A stretch of DNA of 64,000 nucleotides, taken from assembly GCA_003551945.1 (NCBI GenBank), contig PUNZ01000173.1, forward strand, positions 1 to 64,000. Reading direction: 5' to 3'. Made by a program: the position numbers and the translations under genes. Origin of the DNA: Halovenus sp. (lineage in GTDB: Archaea; Halobacteriota; Halobacteria; Halobacteriales; Haloarculaceae). Positions within the stretch are counted from its first letter, which is position 1. The number at the start of each line of letters is the position of its first letter. The notes under the pieces are model-generated. The model saw nothing but the letters and a program-made list of their open reading frames with translations, had not been told where the DNA came from and ran no database searches. Below are positions 1 to 9,112 of this stretch, piece by piece.

Positions 1-236
1 ACAAGCGAACACAGTCAGAGTGGGTCGATGCTGTAGGACACGCTAAGCGGCAAGCGACTGAAGAAGGCGTCGACGACTGGAAGCAATTCTGTGAGCACTC
101 GCCACAGCCACTTGATGAGGCAGTCATTACGGCTGCCCGAGATCTCTATTGTGCGGGAACGAACCAATACATTGAGCGAGAGGTGTTCGATGCACCCAGC
201 CTATCTGATGCAGTGACCGCCATAGAACAACTTTAA
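1..236 (+). CDS. C-terminal end of an unidentified protein (5' truncated by the window)
   Basis: An open frame enters the window in the frame starting at base 3 and ends with TAA at 234-236, giving 77 residues (begins KRTQSEWVD, ends AVTAIEQL). It lacks a start codon in the window, so the ORF track misses it. The fragment is hydrophilic and probably helical, with two Cys (QFCEH and LYCAG). I do not recognise the family. It runs in the same direction as the following histidine kinase, but about 160 nt separate them, so they are not obviously one operon. Confidence 0.6.
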   Translation, partial: KRTQSEWVDAVGHAKRQATEEGVDDWKQFCEHSPQPLDEAVITAARDLYCAGTNQYIEREVFDAPSLSDAVTAIEQL

Positions 237-398
237 TCCGGTCTTTTTTCCCAGAGCGCCACAGATTGAGCAAAAGTTAAGGGAGCAGTCTGAGATGGCT
301 TACCCATCGAAGGGGTGCATATGGGAGCATCCGAAGGTCAGGGCTAGCTGGAACCACAATACAAAACAGAGGCAGCTAGTTCATTGCAGGGGCATGAG

Positions 399-2069
399 AT
401 GGTGACAGAGCAACTCGTACTGGGCGGCGCACTGTATCTCAGTCTCATCTTTGCAGCGATGTTTTTCGCTTACTGTCTGCAACGAATAGCGACTCGAGGC
501 GCTCGGTCGTTGATGGTGATGTTTCTCGGCGTCCTTATCTGGGTAGCGGCCGATATCGTCCAGTATCACACCGCTGGTGAGCTGGCACCCACTATCGGTG
601 TTTCGCTTCGATTGCTCGGCCCCGACATTTTGGTCATTGGTGCGTTTTTGTTCGCGCTTGAGTATACCGGTCGGGAGAAATATGTGACACCGGCCGTAGG
701 CATCGCTCTCGCAATAAAGCCGCTTCTTTCGCAGGCGCTCTTTTTCTCCCCGTATAGGACGGAGTTCATCCAACTGCTGGGTCAGGAGATATTTGTCGGC
801 TATGATTTTGCGATGACGCCCCTCTTTACCGCCTATACGCTCTATAATTGGTCGTTCATTGTCCTCAGCCTGCTCTTGCTCGGACACATGATGGCCCGGT
901 CACACTATCCGCGCCAGCGACAGATTATCGTCTTGTTGATTGCGTTTCTTATCCCGTTGGCACTCAATGTTGTTGCCCGTGGCGGGGTCGTTGTCTCGGA
1001 TGTCACGTCGATGAGTTTTGTCTTGACCTCAGGATTGTTCATGTATGCGACCTTCCGATTGCGCCTCATGGAAGCACTCCCAGTGGCGCGACAGCGGGTC
1101 TTAGAAGAAATTGATGACCTCGTCTTAATTCTCGACGAGAATGGGACGGTTGTGACTGTCAACGAGGCTGCAAAGCAAACCCTGAACAACGGGAACAGTC
1201 TCGAAGGAACCACTGTCGCTACTATCTTTGACGTGGATGATACCAAATCACTCCGAGACCGCCAGTCCGAGCCAATCGCACTCTCCGTCGATGACGAGCA
1301 GTTATATCTCGATTTGAATCGGTCAGTGCTTGAGGATTTTCGCGGGAATTTCGTCGCAGAGGTATTGGTATGCCGAGATATTACGGATGCACGGGAGCAA
1401 GCGCTCAAATTGCGGGACCGTGAAGAAGACCTCAACCTATTGAAAGACTTACAGAGTCGGTTTCTGAGACATAACCTGCGCAACGAATTGAACGTCGTGC
1501 AGGCACACGCACAGATGCTCCTCGATGAAGACGACCCAAAACAGCGCCAACTACAGGAGATTATTACAGAGCGGACTGAGAAAATCCTTGACTGGAGTGT
1601 GAAAGCCAGAGCTATCGAACAGCTTATCGAAGCCGAAGATACCATCGAATATGACCTATACCGGTTGATTACCACGGTCGTTAGCGATGTTGCACAAACG
1701 TACGACGACGTAACCTTCATGACCGCCGTTGAAACGACGTCACGGATTACCGCAGTCCCGCAGTTAGAACGAGCACTCGAAAATTTGCTCGAAAACGGAG
1801 CAGAGTACAACGATTCTGAAAGTCCGAGAGTGACGGTGACCGCAGAAGAAGTTGGCGACCACGTTGAAATACGTGTCCAAGATAACGGACCTGGAATCAA
1901 CGCAGCGGAGCTAGAGGCGATTCGAGATCGCGAAGAGGCACCGCTTAAGCATGGCAGTGGCTTCGGTCTCTGGTTAGTCTACTGGGTGATGCACAAATCT
2001 GCGGGAGAAATGGAATTTGAGACCTGCAGTGAGGGGACAACCGTTACGTTGAAATTCGAAACAGCGTGA
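399..2069 (+). CDS. 7TM-PAS sensor histidine kinase
   Basis: Membrane sensor histidine kinase of 556 aa. Residues about 1-225 form seven hydrophobic segments, the N-terminal 7TM sensor module common in haloarchaea. A PAS-like domain follows (about 230-340, LVLILDENGTVVTVN). The dimerisation H-box is FLRHNLRNELN with phospho-accepting His about 358. The HATPase_c domain shows the N-box ENLLENGAEYND, the G1 box QDNGPGI and the G2 box HGSGFGLWLV. The ORF track starts at a TTG (384); I prefer ATG 399, which places the first membrane helix at once. No response regulator lies next to it, so its output partner is probably encoded elsewhere. It converges with nurA, 25 nt apart. The signal is unknown. 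Confidence 0.88.
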   Translation: MVTEQLVLGGALYLSLIFAAMFFAYCLQRIATRGARSLMVMFLGVLIWVAADIVQYHTAGELAPTIGVSLRLLGPDILVIGAFLFALEYTGREKYVTPAVGIALAIKPLLSQALFFSPYRTEFIQLLGQEIFVGYDFAMTPLFTAYTLYNWSFIVLSLLLLGHMMARSHYPRQRQIIVLLIAFLIPLALNVVARGGVVVSDVTSMSFVLTSGLFMYATFRLRLMEALPVARQRVLEEIDDLVLILDENGTVVTVNEAAKQTLNNGNSLEGTTVATIFDVDDTKSLRDRQSEPIALSVDDEQLYLDLNRSVLEDFRGNFVAEVLVCRDITDAREQALKLRDREEDLNLLKDLQSRFLRHNLRNELNVVQAHAQMLLDEDDPKQRQLQEIITERTEKILDWSVKARAIEQLIEAEDTIEYDLYRLITTVVSDVAQTYDDVTFMTAVETTSRITAVPQLERALENLLENGAEYNDSESPRVTVTAEEVGDHVEIRVQDNGPGINAAELEAIRDREEAPLKHGSGFGLWLVYWVMHKSAGEMEFETCSEGTTVTLKFETA

Positions 2070-2094
2070 GCCAGAGTTGCCGAAATATCGACAG

Positions 2095-3348
2095 CTAGAA
2101 CTCCATATCCGCAACCGGACCCCACCGTTTGTCGTTGTAACTTCGCTGTTGTTCCGTATTAAATTCGTGTTCGATACGTTGCCTGAGCGTCTGTTTCCCC
2201 TGTCGGTCGATGCTCGCCAGCTCGTCGGCTTTTGCAACCGCAAGCGGTGGGCCACGCTCGCGTGCAATCTCTGCGAGTAGTTGTGTTGTAAGTTGGTTAC
2301 GTAACTCACTCTCTTGGGTAAACGCATAGGGCGCTTCGATGCGGTAGACGAGGTCATCACGTGGGTCGTAGACGATACAAAAGCTGACCTCGTAGGCCTC
2401 ATCGTCAAACTGACGGTCATAGGAGATTGCGAGTTCATCGCTGGACAGGACCCCATCTGTCCCAACTCGGGAGCGAAACCACCCGGTAAACGTGAGACAG
2501 TCGGTCAACCGCTCGCCTCGGTCATCCCGGCGGGTAAGAACTCGCCTGAACAGGCCTTCATCGTTAACCCAGGGTGTACTGAGGACGTTCCGGAGTTCAC
2601 GAGTAATGGCTTTTGAGGCACTGTTTTTGACGAATCCAACAAGTGGGATGTTCCGCTCGATGAACGTCTCGACGAGTTCGAGATAGTTCTGAATAACCCC
2701 CGTGAACTCGGTTTCTTCGATAATGAGGCGTTTCAGCTGAGGGTCTCGTTCAACCCATTTCAACAGCCCTGTCGGATACAGTGGGCCATCAAGGATGAGT
2801 AAGTCGTCAACGATAGCAGCATTGTCGAGTGCGTGTTCGCTTTCTGCTCGGTAGAGTGCTAGCGCGTGGACGACAGTCTGCTCATAGCGGTCAACTCGGG
2901 GCGCATGCAGAATACGTCGGCGTCCGTAACCGCGGTCGATACCAAGCCAATCTTCGGAGAGATTGAGCGTAGTATCGTTTGAGTGGACGGTCATCACGAT
3001 CGTCCGACCGCGATGAAGTTCGATGCTTGTCGGGACAGCGGCCATCGCAGCCTGTGAGACGTCGATAACCAGCCCGTTGTTGAACGTCGTCGGATTGATT
3101 GTCCCAGCGTCAAGGCCGTGTTGGGTCGGAAATGGTGATTCCGTGAGTGCAATATCTGCAATCGGTACTTTCCGTCGTCGGTGCTCACCTATCGGTTCAA
3201 GCACAACACGACCATCTCGGTAGAGGGGGTCGAGAAACTCTTCAAAAGCACGGTCGGCGAGTGCCGACTGGTCCGTTTCATCAACCTGCTTCGTCACGCG
3301 GCCGGCAAGGTCCGCGATTCCGTCCACGTGGACGGGGTCGAGTGTCAT
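2095..3348 (-). CDS. nurA: DNA double-strand break repair nuclease NurA-like
   Basis: 417 aa, NurA-domain protein. NurA is a Mn-dependent 5'-3' nuclease that works with the HerA translocase in archaeal end resection. Visible family marks are the strand GLVIDVSQAAMAA with an acidic residue about 96, the second acidic strand LLILDGPLY (Asp about 187) and the downstream LVGFVKNSASKAI block. The length fits the haloarchaeal form. HerA is not adjacent, as in many haloarchaea. The gene is divergent from the SIMPL lipoprotein, sharing about 119 nt of promoter region, and converges on the histidine kinase. The family call is fairly secure; activity is inferred. Confidence 0.8.
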   Translation of the reverse strand: MTLDPVHVDGIADLAGRVTKQVDETDQSALADRAFEEFLDPLYRDGRVVLEPIGEHRRRKVPIADIALTESPFPTQHGLDAGTINPTTFNNGLVIDVSQAAMAAVPTSIELHRGRTIVMTVHSNDTTLNLSEDWLGIDRGYGRRRILHAPRVDRYEQTVVHALALYRAESEHALDNAAIVDDLLILDGPLYPTGLLKWVERDPQLKRLIIEETEFTGVIQNYLELVETFIERNIPLVGFVKNSASKAITRELRNVLSTPWVNDEGLFRRVLTRRDDRGERLTDCLTFTGWFRSRVGTDGVLSSDELAISYDRQFDDEAYEVSFCIVYDPRDDLVYRIEAPYAFTQESELRNQLTTQLLAEIARERGPPLAVAKADELASIDRQGKQTLRQRIEHEFNTEQQRSYNDKRWGPVADMEF

Positions 3349-3436
3349 ACTCTTCGTACTGGAGGGCCAATCATAAAGCTGGCCGAGACCAGTCTCAGTG
3401 TTCAGATAACTAAAACCGCTCTTTCAGCGTACCTCG

Positions 3437-3444
3437 TTTTAATA
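3437..3444 (+). promoter_or_regulatory. TATA-like element of the SIMPL lipoprotein gene
   Basis: TTTTAATA is centred about 27 nt before the ATG at 3468. That spacing fits an archaeal TATA box driving a leaderless transcript, and favours ATG 3468 over the TTG at 3462. Confidence 0.5.
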
Positions 3445-3467
3445 CGGGGATGCGTTGAACGTTGGAT

Positions 3468-4274
3468 ATGAACCGACGAACGCTTCTCGTAGGAACGGGA
3501 ACGCTCGCAACTGCCGCATTGGCTGGCTGTGTCGGCGATAATGGAAACGACGACGAAGACCAAACAGCAGGGAACGGCAATAGTACGAGTTCAGAAAACA
3601 GCAACAGTCGGACTATTACCGTCAGCAACGGCGGCGAAGCGGAAGCCGAACCAGACATGGCAACCTTCGAAACAAGCGTCCAAGAGCGCGGTGACTCGAC
3701 GCAAGCGGTTCGAAATACGCTCTCGGAACGGTCAGACCAACTGTACGATGCCCTGATTGCATACGGACTTGACGAAGATGCCGTAACCACGGGCGAATTT
3801 AATGTGAGACACCGGGTTGATTATCGCCGCTTCGAAGAGGAACACGGGAGACCACCGGAAAGCGATTCTGAGCTGGAGGAATACACCTACTACGAGGGAA
3901 CACATTCGTTCACCGTTGAAATTGAGGTAGTTGACGACGTTGGGGACGTAATCGACACAGCCATCGATGCTGGAGCGGACGATATCAGCCGAATTAATTA
4001 CACGCTCTCTGATGAAAGACGGGATGAACTCAGAGAGGAAGCGCTTGAGGAGGCACTGTCGTCAGCGGAGACCGAAGCCGAGTTCATCGCGAGCGAAGTC
4101 GATGCCGCAGTCGTCGACGTGAAACAAATCGATAGTTCCGGCGGAACCGTCTCTCCGGTCAGAGAAAGCTATGAGATGGACGATGATGTTGTAGAAGATG
4201 ACGCTTCGACTGAGCTTCATCCCGACGATGTTTCCGTATCGGCTAGCGTCGAGGTCGTCTACCTGATTGAGTGA
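3468..4274 (+). CDS. SIMPL (DUF541) domain lipoprotein, Tat-type signal
   Basis: 268 aa. The N-terminus MNRRTLLVGTGT carries an Arg pair and a hydrophobic stretch ending in the lipobox LAGC, so export by Tat and lipid anchoring at Cys about 20 are likely. A low-complexity Asn/Asp/Ser/Thr linker follows. The rest (about 48-268) resembles SIMPL/DUF541 proteins: TITVSNGGEAEAEPDMATFE near the start, then alternating helices and strands such as SFTVEIEVVDDVGDVIDTA. Family members are envelope proteins of poorly defined role; the N-terminal strand is shared with bacterial periplasmic stress proteins. It stands alone, divergent from nurA. Confidence 0.82.
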   Translation: MNRRTLLVGTGTLATAALAGCVGDNGNDDEDQTAGNGNSTSSENSNSRTITVSNGGEAEAEPDMATFETSVQERGDSTQAVRNTLSERSDQLYDALIAYGLDEDAVTTGEFNVRHRVDYRRFEEEHGRPPESDSELEEYTYYEGTHSFTVEIEVVDDVGDVIDTAIDAGADDISRINYTLSDERRDELREEALEEALSSAETEAEFIASEVDAAVVDVKQIDSSGGTVSPVRESYEMDDDVVEDDASTELHPDDVSVSASVEVVYLIE

Positions 4275-4297
4275 CTGGCAAAGCAGACTCAGATTGG

Positions 4298-5308
4298 TTA
4301 CTCGAGGAGCGAGTCAAGGATAGCGGCTGCATTGTGACGAACTGGGTCAGTAACCGGAACACCCAGTTCGGCTTCATACTCGGAAAGAGCCGAATCTGCC
4401 TCATCGGGGGAGAGGTCATAGGTGTTCAAGACGCCAGCATCAACGGTTGCCGGTGAAACTGGCGCAGCAACTCGTTCGTATAACTCTGCGTACGTCTTTG
4501 GGTCTGGCAGTGCAAACGATTCGTAGCTGCCAACCGTCTCACGCCCCGCTTCATGACAGAGAACGAGCGAGTCAGGTTGTGCTCCATGCAATATGGCAGT
4601 TGTCACGCCCGAATACGCCGGGTGGGTGAGTGCTCCCTGTCCCTCCACGATAATAACATCTTCTGCATCCGCTTCCTTTACCAGTCGTTCGGTAGCACCA
4701 GCAGCAAAATCAGCGATAGTTCGGTCGATTGCTATCCCCCACCCAGCGACCATAATTCCGGTCTGACCGGTCGGCGCAACTGCAGCATCAAGCCCCCGCT
4801 CTCGTGCAGCATCCCGCAGTTCAAACGAGGTTGTCATCTTTCCGGTTGAACAATCCGTCCCAACAGTAAGCACGACCTGTGCGTCTACGTCACTTGCTGT
4901 TCCTTCTGCAACTGTCAGGTCCTCCGGCGGCTCTCGGACGTCACGGAGGGAAACACCGTGCTCTGCAGCAAGGTCGCGTAACTCATCGTCTGTTGAGAGG
5001 AGATAATGTAAGCCGGCGATGACATCGCAGCCACGTTCAATTGCTGCACGGACATCAGGTCGCCAGGAGTCGTCGAATCCGCCGCCGATGGGTGCAATGC
5101 CAATAATAAGAGCATCACATTCCGGCACATCCTCCATCTGGGAGACGATTGGTGCATCCTGGACATCCGGCAAGTAATCACTCACAGCAGCTCCTGTGCT
5201 GTCTCTGTCAAGAACAGCGACGATATCGTGGTCACTGTAGCGAAGAACCCCCACCGCAGTTTTCGCACGGTCGGGAAACTGTTCATGGGCAAGTAACGCA
5301 ACGCGCAT
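4298..5308 (-). CDS. DUF1611 family protein (DgcN-like)
   Basis: 336 aa. The ORF track extends to 5533, but that extension overlaps the divergent gene at 5407. The start MRVALLAHEQF at 5308 gives a clean Rossmann-like N-terminus. The C-terminal half has a P-loop-like motif VGTDCSTGKMTT (about 170-180) and IVEGQGALTHP, both typical of DUF1611. One characterised group, DgcN, is a D-glutamate N-acetyltransferase; haloarchaeal members are otherwise often beside an enolase-superfamily dipeptide epimerase. No epimerase is present here, so substrate assignment is open. It is divergent from the methylthiotransferase gene with about 98 nt between starts. Confidence 0.8.
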   Translation of the reverse strand: MRVALLAHEQFPDRAKTAVGVLRYSDHDIVAVLDRDSTGAAVSDYLPDVQDAPIVSQMEDVPECDALIIGIAPIGGGFDDSWRPDVRAAIERGCDVIAGLHYLLSTDDELRDLAAEHGVSLRDVREPPEDLTVAEGTASDVDAQVVLTVGTDCSTGKMTTSFELRDAARERGLDAAVAPTGQTGIMVAGWGIAIDRTIADFAAGATERLVKEADAEDVIIVEGQGALTHPAYSGVTTAILHGAQPDSLVLCHEAGRETVGSYESFALPDPKTYAELYERVAAPVSPATVDAGVLNTYDLSPDEADSALSEYEAELGVPVTDPVRHNAAAILDSLLE

Positions 5309-5406
5309 ACACCTACCGCGGAGGCACGGATAGTTAATCGTACCGGAGCAAATCGAGCACCGCAAAGCGTCGGGCTTTAGTCGACAGACACCGGAAAGAG
5401 GGACAG

Positions 5407-6687
5407 ATGGCCCGCTACCATATCGAGACCTACGGGTGTACGGCAAATCGTGGGGAAAGCCGCCAGATTGAGCGGTCGCTCCGCGAGGGAGGTCACCACC
5501 GCGTGGACTCTCCCGAGGAAGCCGACGTTGCAATCCTCAACACCTGCACGGTCGTGGAAAAAACGGAGCATAATATGCTTCGGCGGGCAAAAACCCTTGA
5601 TGAGGAAACGCCAGCAGACCTCGTAATTACGGGCTGTATGGCGCTTGCACAGGGAGCGGAGTTTGAACAGGCAGATATCAACGCAGACATTCTCCACTGG
5701 GACGAGGTTCCAGAACACGTTAGAAACGGCGAGTGTCCGACCCCAACACCGGATACCGACCCGATTGTCGATGGCGTCGTGGGAATTCTCCCGATTGCTC
5801 GCGGCTGTATGAGCGACTGTTCGTACTGTATTACGAAACACGCCACCGGAAAAATTGATTCGCCACCTGTGGAGAAAAATGTCCAGAAGGCACGCGCGCT
5901 GGTCCATGCTGGAGCCAAAGAACTCCGAATCACCGGGCAAGATACCGGCGTCTACGGCTGGGATACTGGTGAGCGAACGCTCCATACATTGCTTGAGCGA
6001 ATCTGTACGGAAATCGAAGGCGAGTTCCGTGTCCGCGTTGGGATGGCAAACCCAAAGGGCGTCCATGGCATCCGTGACGAACTGGCAGCCGTGTTTGCCG
6101 AACACGACAAGCTGTATAACTTCCTCCATATCCCCGTACAATCGGGGAGCAACAGCGTGTTGGGAGATATGCGACGCCAGCACCAAGTCTCGGAATTTAT
6201 CGACGTTGTCGACACGTTTGATTCGTATCTCGATGAGTGGACGCTCTCAACGGATTTTATCGTTGGCTTCCCGACCGAGACCGAGGAAGACCACCAGCAA
6301 TCGCTTGACTTACTCAAAACGGTCAAACCGGAGAAAATCAACATCACACGGTTCTCAAAGCGGCCTGGAACGGACGCAGCAACGATGAAAGGGCTGGGTG
6401 GACAGGTCAAAAAGGACCGCTCTCGGGAGATGACCGAATTAAAAATGGAGGTCGTCGGTGAGGCACATGAGGCGATGGTTGGAACCATCAGGGAAGTCCT
6501 GTGTGTCGAAGATGGGACTGATGACTCGCTCGTTGGCTACGACCAATCCTATCGGCAGGTGGCGATTCCCGGTGCCCAATCACAGGGCGTTTCGCTCGGT
6601 GACACGGTTTCCTGTGAAATTACCGGGCATAACACCGTCTACGCGCTGGGTGAACTCGTAGAGACAAAAACGACCCAAACCGCTTAG
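5407..6687 (+). CDS. tRNA-t6A37 methylthiotransferase (archaeal MtaB/CDKAL1 type)
   Basis: 426 aa radical-SAM enzyme that would convert t6A37 to ms2t6A37 in ANN-decoding tRNAs. The N-terminal UPF0004 domain has three cluster Cys (C11 in YGCTANRGE, C47 in NTCTVV, C77 in TGCMAL). The radical-SAM motif is CMSDCSYC (C134, C138, C141). HIPVQSGSN and STDFIVGFPTET are typical further on, and a C-terminal TRAM-like domain ends with SCEITGHNTVYALGEL. The length is normal for the archaeal group. It converges on hisS, and the two stop codons overlap by 4 nt. Confidence 0.93.
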   Translation: MARYHIETYGCTANRGESRQIERSLREGGHHRVDSPEEADVAILNTCTVVEKTEHNMLRRAKTLDEETPADLVITGCMALAQGAEFEQADINADILHWDEVPEHVRNGECPTPTPDTDPIVDGVVGILPIARGCMSDCSYCITKHATGKIDSPPVEKNVQKARALVHAGAKELRITGQDTGVYGWDTGERTLHTLLERICTEIEGEFRVRVGMANPKGVHGIRDELAAVFAEHDKLYNFLHIPVQSGSNSVLGDMRRQHQVSEFIDVVDTFDSYLDEWTLSTDFIVGFPTETEEDHQQSLDLLKTVKPEKINITRFSKRPGTDAATMKGLGGQVKKDRSREMTELKMEVVGEAHEAMVGTIREVLCVEDGTDDSLVGYDQSYRQVAIPGAQSQGVSLGDTVSCEITGHNTVYALGELVETKTTQTA

Positions 6688-7982
6688 AACTCCGCAAACG
6701 TCGGGCTCTTAGACTCACCGGGGAAAGCATCAACAGGAACGGATTTCTGGTCACCAGAGGTCATATCCTTGAGCGTTACCTCTCCGTTTTCGAGGTCTCG
6801 CTCACCGACGATGACAACAAGGTCTGCGTTAATGCTATCTGCATAATCCAACTGGGCACCGAAACTTCGGCCAGCAATATCCGCCTCCACGATGTTGCCC
6901 CCAGCGCGGAGGTCTCGGGCAATACGGGCCGCAGTTGGCCGAGTGTCACCAACCTGCAGGACGTAATAATCCGTCGTAACGCTCTCCTCCGGCCAGACAC
7001 CGGCGCGCTGACAGAGCAACGAAAGCGTTGCGTGACCAGGTGCAAACCCAACGGCAGGTGTCGGCTGTCCCCCAAAGCCTTCGATGAGTGTATCGTACCG
7101 ACCGCCACCGAAAACTGCGCGTGAGACTTCGCCCGTGGAGTCGAAACATTCGAACACAACGCCAGTATAGTAATCAAGCCCACGGGCGGTCGTCAGCGAG
7201 ACCGTACAGTGCTTTCGAACCCCGAAATCCTCCGTTGCCGCAAGCACGTTCTCTAGGTTTTCGACAGCCTGTTCGACCCGGTCTGTCCCGGCAAAGTCGA
7301 CCAGTTCGTCAAGTGAATCCGCTGGCGTGGTGAGAAGCTCATCAAATTCGCGGGCTTGTGAGTCGCTCAATCCAGCATCGGTAAGGAGTTCGAAATACTG
7401 CCCTTCATCAATCTTTGCCCGTTTGTCGACAGCCCTGATTGCGGCAGTTGTATTGACATCTCCAAACGTTTCGAGCAATCCACCGAGAATATCACGGTGA
7501 GATACCTTGAAGTCGAAATCTTCGCTACTCAGTCCAAGTTCGGTCAACCCATCTGCTGCGACCGCGAGAATTTCCGCATCCGCGGCAGGGTCAGCAGAGC
7601 CAAAAATATCGACGTTGGTCTGGTAAAACTCACGGAAGCGGCCCTGTTGTGGCTCTTCATAGCGCCAGAATGGACGCGTGGACATCCATTTAATCGGCTT
7701 CGACAGTTCCTGTTGCTTTGCGACAACCATCCGGGCAACTGTTGGGGTGAGCTCTGGCGTCAACGCAAGTTTGCGGCCACCTTTATCCTCGAAGGCGTAG
7801 AGCTCTTCAAGAATCTCGTCGCCGCTTTTATCGGCATACATTTCAGCCCGTTCAAGCGCTGGTGTTCCAATTTCCCGAAAGCCGTACTGGCGGGCAACCG
7901 TCTCGATGGTATCCGTAACCTGCCGCCGCGCCTGCATCTCTTCGGGATAGAAATCTCGAAATCCCTTGATTCGGTCGTACAT
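6684..7982 (-). CDS. hisS: Histidyl-tRNA synthetase
   Basis: 432 aa class II aminoacyl-tRNA synthetase charging tRNA-His in the cytoplasm. The N-terminus (IKGFRDFYPEE) and motif 1 region match HisRS. Motif 2 region FREFYQTNVDIFG, the HisA motif RGLDYYTGVVFE and the motif 3 region VFGGGRYDTLI are all present. The C-terminal anticodon-binding domain runs from about 330 (YYVLQVGDTRPTAARIARDLR). The length is normal. Its 3' end overlaps the convergent methylthiotransferase gene by 4 nt, and its 5' end faces the divergent lipoprotein gene. Confidence 0.96.
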   Translation of the reverse strand: MYDRIKGFRDFYPEEMQARRQVTDTIETVARQYGFREIGTPALERAEMYADKSGDEILEELYAFEDKGGRKLALTPELTPTVARMVVAKQQELSKPIKWMSTRPFWRYEEPQQGRFREFYQTNVDIFGSADPAADAEILAVAADGLTELGLSSEDFDFKVSHRDILGGLLETFGDVNTTAAIRAVDKRAKIDEGQYFELLTDAGLSDSQAREFDELLTTPADSLDELVDFAGTDRVEQAVENLENVLAATEDFGVRKHCTVSLTTARGLDYYTGVVFECFDSTGEVSRAVFGGGRYDTLIEGFGGQPTPAVGFAPGHATLSLLCQRAGVWPEESVTTDYYVLQVGDTRPTAARIARDLRAGGNIVEADIAGRSFGAQLDYADSINADLVVIVGERDLENGEVTLKDMTSGDQKSVPVDAFPGESKSPTFAEF

Positions 7983-8063
7983 ACCCGGCGTTTGACGAGC
8001 ACGCGCTTGAAAGCTTCTCTCTCAGGTTGAACGCTGGGCACGAACGCAGCAGCATAGACGATA

Positions 8064-8073
8064 CATTAAATAT
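8064..8073 (+). promoter_or_regulatory. TATA-like element of the Big2-like lipoprotein gene
   Basis: CATTAAATAT is centred about 27 nt before ATG 8096, the expected spacing for a leaderless haloarchaeal promoter. It supports the internal start over the ORF-track start at 8027. Confidence 0.5.
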
Positions 8074-8095
8074 GATGGTTTTTGATGATGTGTGT

Positions 8096-9085
8096 ATGCG
8101 ACGGCGACGATTGTTGACAGTTGCAGGGGGAACAGTAACAATTGCACTTGCAGGGTGTCTCGACGAGGACGATGAGGAGATGCTAGAAGATGACGAAGAC
8201 GTGGATGATGACGAAGACATAGCTGATGATGGGGACGATGCTGACAATGGGGATGACGACAGCGAGGAAGTCGAACCGGATTTGGAAGGCATTACGATAG
8301 ATGTTGACGAACCAGTCATCGAAGTCGAAGACGAGGCAGTGGCCACAGTAATCGCACAGTATGACGATGGGTCAGAGGAGACAGTCACCGACGAGGCGAT
8401 TATTACAAGCGACGATGAGAGCATCGCTTCGGTCGCTGATGGAGCAGTGACTGGAGAGGCCGAAGGAACGATAACGCTGCTTGCGGAGTATGAGGGCTTC
8501 GAGGATACGGTGGAGGTCGAAACAGAGGATGATGACGAAGAAGATGCAGAGCCGTTCGAACTGGGCGACAGTTTTGAAGCGGAGGGGGTTGGCGGCTATA
8601 TTTCATTCGCCGAAGATACCGAAGCGGAAGCTGAAGAAGAAGGGCTTGCGTTCCCAACTGCGGACGAAGACGGTGAAGCAATCGTCGTCGAAGCGACGGT
8701 CGACGGAGAACGTTGGGAATCCACATCGGTGGAGTTCCCGGATGTTGATACTGGTACTGCTGAGGCAGCCATCGCGGCAGTGGATGGCCTCTCGGGCGAG
8801 ATAGACCTCGACAGCGGAACCATGACTGCAGAGGGCACGCTCGAAGTAACCGTGGAGGGTGATGATTCGTTCGAATTTGCAATTGCTGCGACCACCGATA
8901 ACAGCGGTGAACTGAGCGGTGAGGTCGATGCTGAATTCACACCAGCGGCCGTGACAGTCGTCGATAACGAGTTTATTGTCGAAGATGAAACAGGGAATGT
9001 GATTGTCGATAACGTTCTTGACCTCCCTGCTGACGAACCCGGTGAGAACTGGCTTACGCTCACTTTCGAACTAACCTCCGAGTGA
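8096..9085 (+). CDS. Acidic lipoprotein with Big2-like domain
   Basis: 329 aa. The start MRRRRLLTVAGG at 8096 opens a twin-Arg signal ending in lipobox LAGC; the longer ORF start at 8027 would put about 23 residues before it. A run of about 40 residues is almost all Asp/Glu, a typical surface linker in halophiles. Residues about 70-140 read as a bacterial Ig-like group 2 (Big2) repeat: LEGITIDVDEPVIEVEDEA, a strand pattern, then IASVADGAVTGEAEGTITL. The C-terminal 170 residues are beta-rich and unassigned. Probably an anchored cell-surface protein. It is divergent from hisS and converges with the PP-loop gene, 27 nt apart. Confidence 0.8.
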   Translation: MRRRRLLTVAGGTVTIALAGCLDEDDEEMLEDDEDVDDDEDIADDGDDADNGDDDSEEVEPDLEGITIDVDEPVIEVEDEAVATVIAQYDDGSEETVTDEAIITSDDESIASVADGAVTGEAEGTITLLAEYEGFEDTVEVETEDDDEEDAEPFELGDSFEAEGVGGYISFAEDTEAEAEEEGLAFPTADEDGEAIVVEATVDGERWESTSVEFPDVDTGTAEAAIAAVDGLSGEIDLDSGTMTAEGTLEVTVEGDDSFEFAIAATTDNSGELSGEVDAEFTPAAVTVVDNEFIVEDETGNVIVDNVLDLPADEPGENWLTLTFELTSE

Positions 9086-9112
9086 ACAGGTACTGTTGGG
9101 CGTAGCGTTCGT

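Noticed and set aside
236-398. 37-codon frame starting near 295 before the first histidine kinase
   Set aside because: Trp/Lys/Arg-rich, not acidic, and reads into the kinase start in another frame.
905-1900. 331-aa reverse-strand frame within the histidine kinase
   Set aside because: Ser/Arg-rich shadow typical of the antisense of an acidic gene.
4298-5533. Long version of the DUF1611 protein
   Set aside because: The extra 75 residues overlap the divergent gene's start and are Arg/Gly/Pro-rich, unlike the family N-terminus.
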